Positions 62,004-64,000 of a DNA stretch of 64,000 nt are shown one piece after another. Positions within the stretch are counted from its first letter, which is position 1, and each line of letters starts with the position of its first letter. Under the pieces are notes generated by a model. That model did not search any database, had not been told where the DNA came from, and was given only the letters and a program-made list of their open reading frames with translations. A program made the position numbers and the translations under genes. The stretch comes from Desarmillaria ectypa (taxonomy: Eukaryota > Basidiomycota > Agaricomycetes > Agaricales > Physalacriaceae): assembly GCA_030407005.1 (NCBI GenBank), contig JAUDYN010000007.1:558001-622000 (forward strand), given 5' to 3'.

Positions 62004-63070
62004 ATGTCCCGCCCACGATCCTCGACAGTCTCCTCGTTCACCGCCAGCATTACCACCTGGGCATCTGCGGTACACCCAGGCTCACCAGTACCTATCTCGC
62101 CGCGGAGCGCTAACTCGGGAGCATTCCCCGACACGCCTGCAACGTCCAAATCAGTCTATACCCCGACGTCTGCCCACTACGCCAAATTCGATTTGACGAA
62201 TCTCGGATACACATCTGTGTTCGTGCACCTGCCCAAAACGCCTTCTACGCCGCCCTATCTTAACAATAAGCCTCCACTTTTTAATCATACCCGTAACAAT
62301 AAGAAAGACAATAAGCCCGATAATCACAATTACCCCTCCTCCCATAAAGATGAACTCGACAATGTTTCCTCTCACCAGGCGAAGAAAAATCCCTTCTCGC
62401 TCCTCTCTCGTTCTCGTGCACGCTCCAGATCCATGTCTGCCCCGGTGAAGTCAAAGAAGCACGCGCAGCAGCTGCCCCCGACGCTCATGAACGAGCTCAT
62501 GCTCATGCAGTTCACGAATGGCGGGAAGATGAGCACCCATATCACCCGTGTTATGGATGCCCAGACCAAGCAGCAGGGCAACCTTCCTGCTGGTACTCGC
62601 GCCGACGTCTACCGCGACGGTACCGGCCGCGTTTGGTGGGACCGCGATGAGCAGATAGAATACCAATGGCTCCTTCAGAAGGACGATCCCGATTCCTCTG
62701 ACTCCTCCGACTCCGAAGGGGAAGAGGCACCCTCCCAGTGGGTCAAATTCCGGACCGAGTCTCTTGATGCTCAGGTTCGTCTATTTTCCTTCTCTATTTT
62801 TTCGTATACATTCTGATTATCGCATTATAGAAAGTAAAACTCGTACCGATGACCCTCCAGCCCATTCTCACTGCCGATGGCAAGAAGAAGCGTCCTACAC
62901 CGCTTAACCTCGCCAGGAAGGAGTTCCTCGAGCAGTCTTTCGTACCGCCGAGCATACCTCTACCTCCCATTCCCGTATCGGCTCCTCGTCCTATCCCATC
63001 TACCCATGCCCACTCGCATACCCCGAAAAAGTCAAAGATGAGCGTCAGGGGCTTCTTCCATAGGTCATAG
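62004..63070 (+). CDS. Ser/Pro/basic-rich protein, unknown function
   Basis: Two exons (62004-62774, 62831-63070) join in frame to 336 aa across a 56-nt intron. The N-terminal third is Ser/Thr/Pro-rich, then comes an Asn/Lys/His-rich stretch and a basic SLLSRSRARSRSMS motif. The more ordered middle part is LPPTLMNELMLMQFTNGG, then ADVYRDGTGRVWWDRDEQIE, followed by a Ser/Asp/Glu run. The second exon ends with Pro-rich sequence and RGFFHRS. The ordered middle is the likely conserved core; no family name is known to me. Low complexity suggests a regulatory or nuclear protein, which is inference. Confidence 0.75.
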
Positions 63071-64000
63071 ATATCTTGGTACGCTCTCTCACTTTCTTTA
63101 GCCATCCTCATGTTACTTACCGTTCCCTCTCTTTAGCGCTGGTCGTTGTACTATATGCATGCACCGACCGTATGCATATTCGCCCTTTCAGCATACCTAT
63201 ATTCTTATTCCGCTGCGCTACCTCTCCTTTGCCGCCGTCTCTGTAGTAGTTAACACAACTGTAGCTTTATATCTATCTAATACTTACCGTCTTCCTGGAC
63301 GTGTACCTATGTTTATGCATCTACGTACAAAGTAGCTAGGGAGAATACTTGAATGCAATATATGTCTTGATGGAAAATACATGTTGCTTTACGCACTGGG
63401 TCTTCGTTGTAATCTGAACTGATTCCGATAGTACCACAATGCTGGCAAATGGGATTTGAAGTGCTTGCATATCACGATTTACTTATTAATGTTCAGGCTG
63501 GGTGGATTTAACATCGTATCCGCCGAGTCTCAGTAACTTCGAGATAAGTAGGGTGCTTCTCCACTAGTTGGTAGTGTTAACTTTTTGTTCCACGTCCGGT
63601 ATCAGCTGGCTTAAGCGTAAATGTAATGGTTATTCGTTGCAAACAGCAAAAGCCCGGGTATAAAAATTCCAAGGCTTGCCATTATAAACCCTAAAATTTC
63701 AAACCAGTTTACCTTGCGCGTCCTCATCAATCATAATCCTGCCACAAAAAAGGTACACCGTCGTCTGTCTAATAGGACCAGCTAAGTATTTGACACCCCC
63801 CTTATATGTGATATCACTGTAAGTAAGAAACAGTAAATGAGTCTATCAAACCTCTGAGGTGCAGTCGATAAAAATAGCACAGTACATCGCAGGATGTTTC
63901 AACTTTCGGTGGTCTGAGGAAAGGGATTCACTGATTCAGAACTCCAGCCATCTAGCGTCGACGTGATTCTATACAGAAGTAAAATACAGATCCAGTGGGT
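63071..64000. other. 3' flank, no further gene
   Basis: AT-rich sequence without a long frame, tRNA fold or repeat that I can support. Confidence 0.5.

Noticed and set aside
1..64000. CRISPR arrays, bacterial operons, prophage or complete transposons
   Set aside because: The intron-rich gene structure is fungal; no regularly spaced repeats, transposase or reverse transcriptase motifs, or paired long terminal repeats were found by eye.

Overview
The window is nuclear DNA of a filamentous basidiomycete, most likely an Agaricomycete. The evidence is the gene style: many short introns of about 47-60 nt with GT-AG ends and CTNAY branch sites, phase-consistent across whole genes, and small tRNA introns. 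The families point the same way: F-box/leucine-rich proteins, an HSF-type transcription factor, Gfd2/YDR514C-like and 2OG-Fe(II) oxygenase genes, and a very large helicase/CbxX-type AAA+ ATPase. No search could be run, so family names rest on motifs read from hand-spliced translations.

Layout. 1-1150: the 5' part of a minus-strand membrane protein, probably a vezatin/myosin-binding family member, cut by the window edge. 3.4-5.5 kb: an intact 539-aa FAD-dependent oxidoreductase. 5.5-7.8 kb: decayed or unassigned coding traces. 7.8-12.2 kb: an intact F-box protein and a frameshifted tandem copy. 12.4-13.3 kb: a secreted, C-terminally anchored glycoprotein. 14.4-16.1 kb: a Gfd2/YDR514C-like protein. 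16.5-24.2 kb: a truncated FAD oxidoreductase, two intact MFS drug-type transporters facing each other, and a decayed tRNA-Leu. 25.4-26.4 kb: a protein kinase pseudogene. 27.1 kb: tRNA-His. 28.0-30.6 kb: the HSF gene. 30.6-36.8 kb: a gene-poor, decayed stretch. 36.8-38.4 kb: a third, dead MFS copy. 38.9-40.3 kb: a 2OG-Fe(II) oxygenase. 42.6 kb: a 66-aa protein gene. 43.6-45.0 kb: a second, unrelated F-box protein. 46.2-48.2 kb: a third, dead FAD oxidoreductase. 48.7 kb: a remnant of the 66-aa gene. 50.3-57.9 kb: a 2365-aa helicase/zinc-finger/triple AAA+ protein in 12 exons. 61.0 kb: tRNA-Asn. 62.0-63.1 kb: a Ser/Pro-rich protein.

The main theme is local duplication followed by decay. Four families occur here in two or three copies (FAD oxidoreductase 3, MFS transporter 3, N-extended F-box protein 2, 66-aa protein 2). 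Each has at least one copy intact by reading frame and one truncated or dead copy. A truncated FAD gene and an intact MFS gene stand head to head, with a perfect 17-bp inverted repeat between them. An oxidoreductase plus an efflux pump is a plausible detoxification or secondary-metabolite module, but that is inference. The helicase/AAA+ protein is the most striking single gene. It carries four P-loops, and three of the four Walker A motifs are interrupted by introns.
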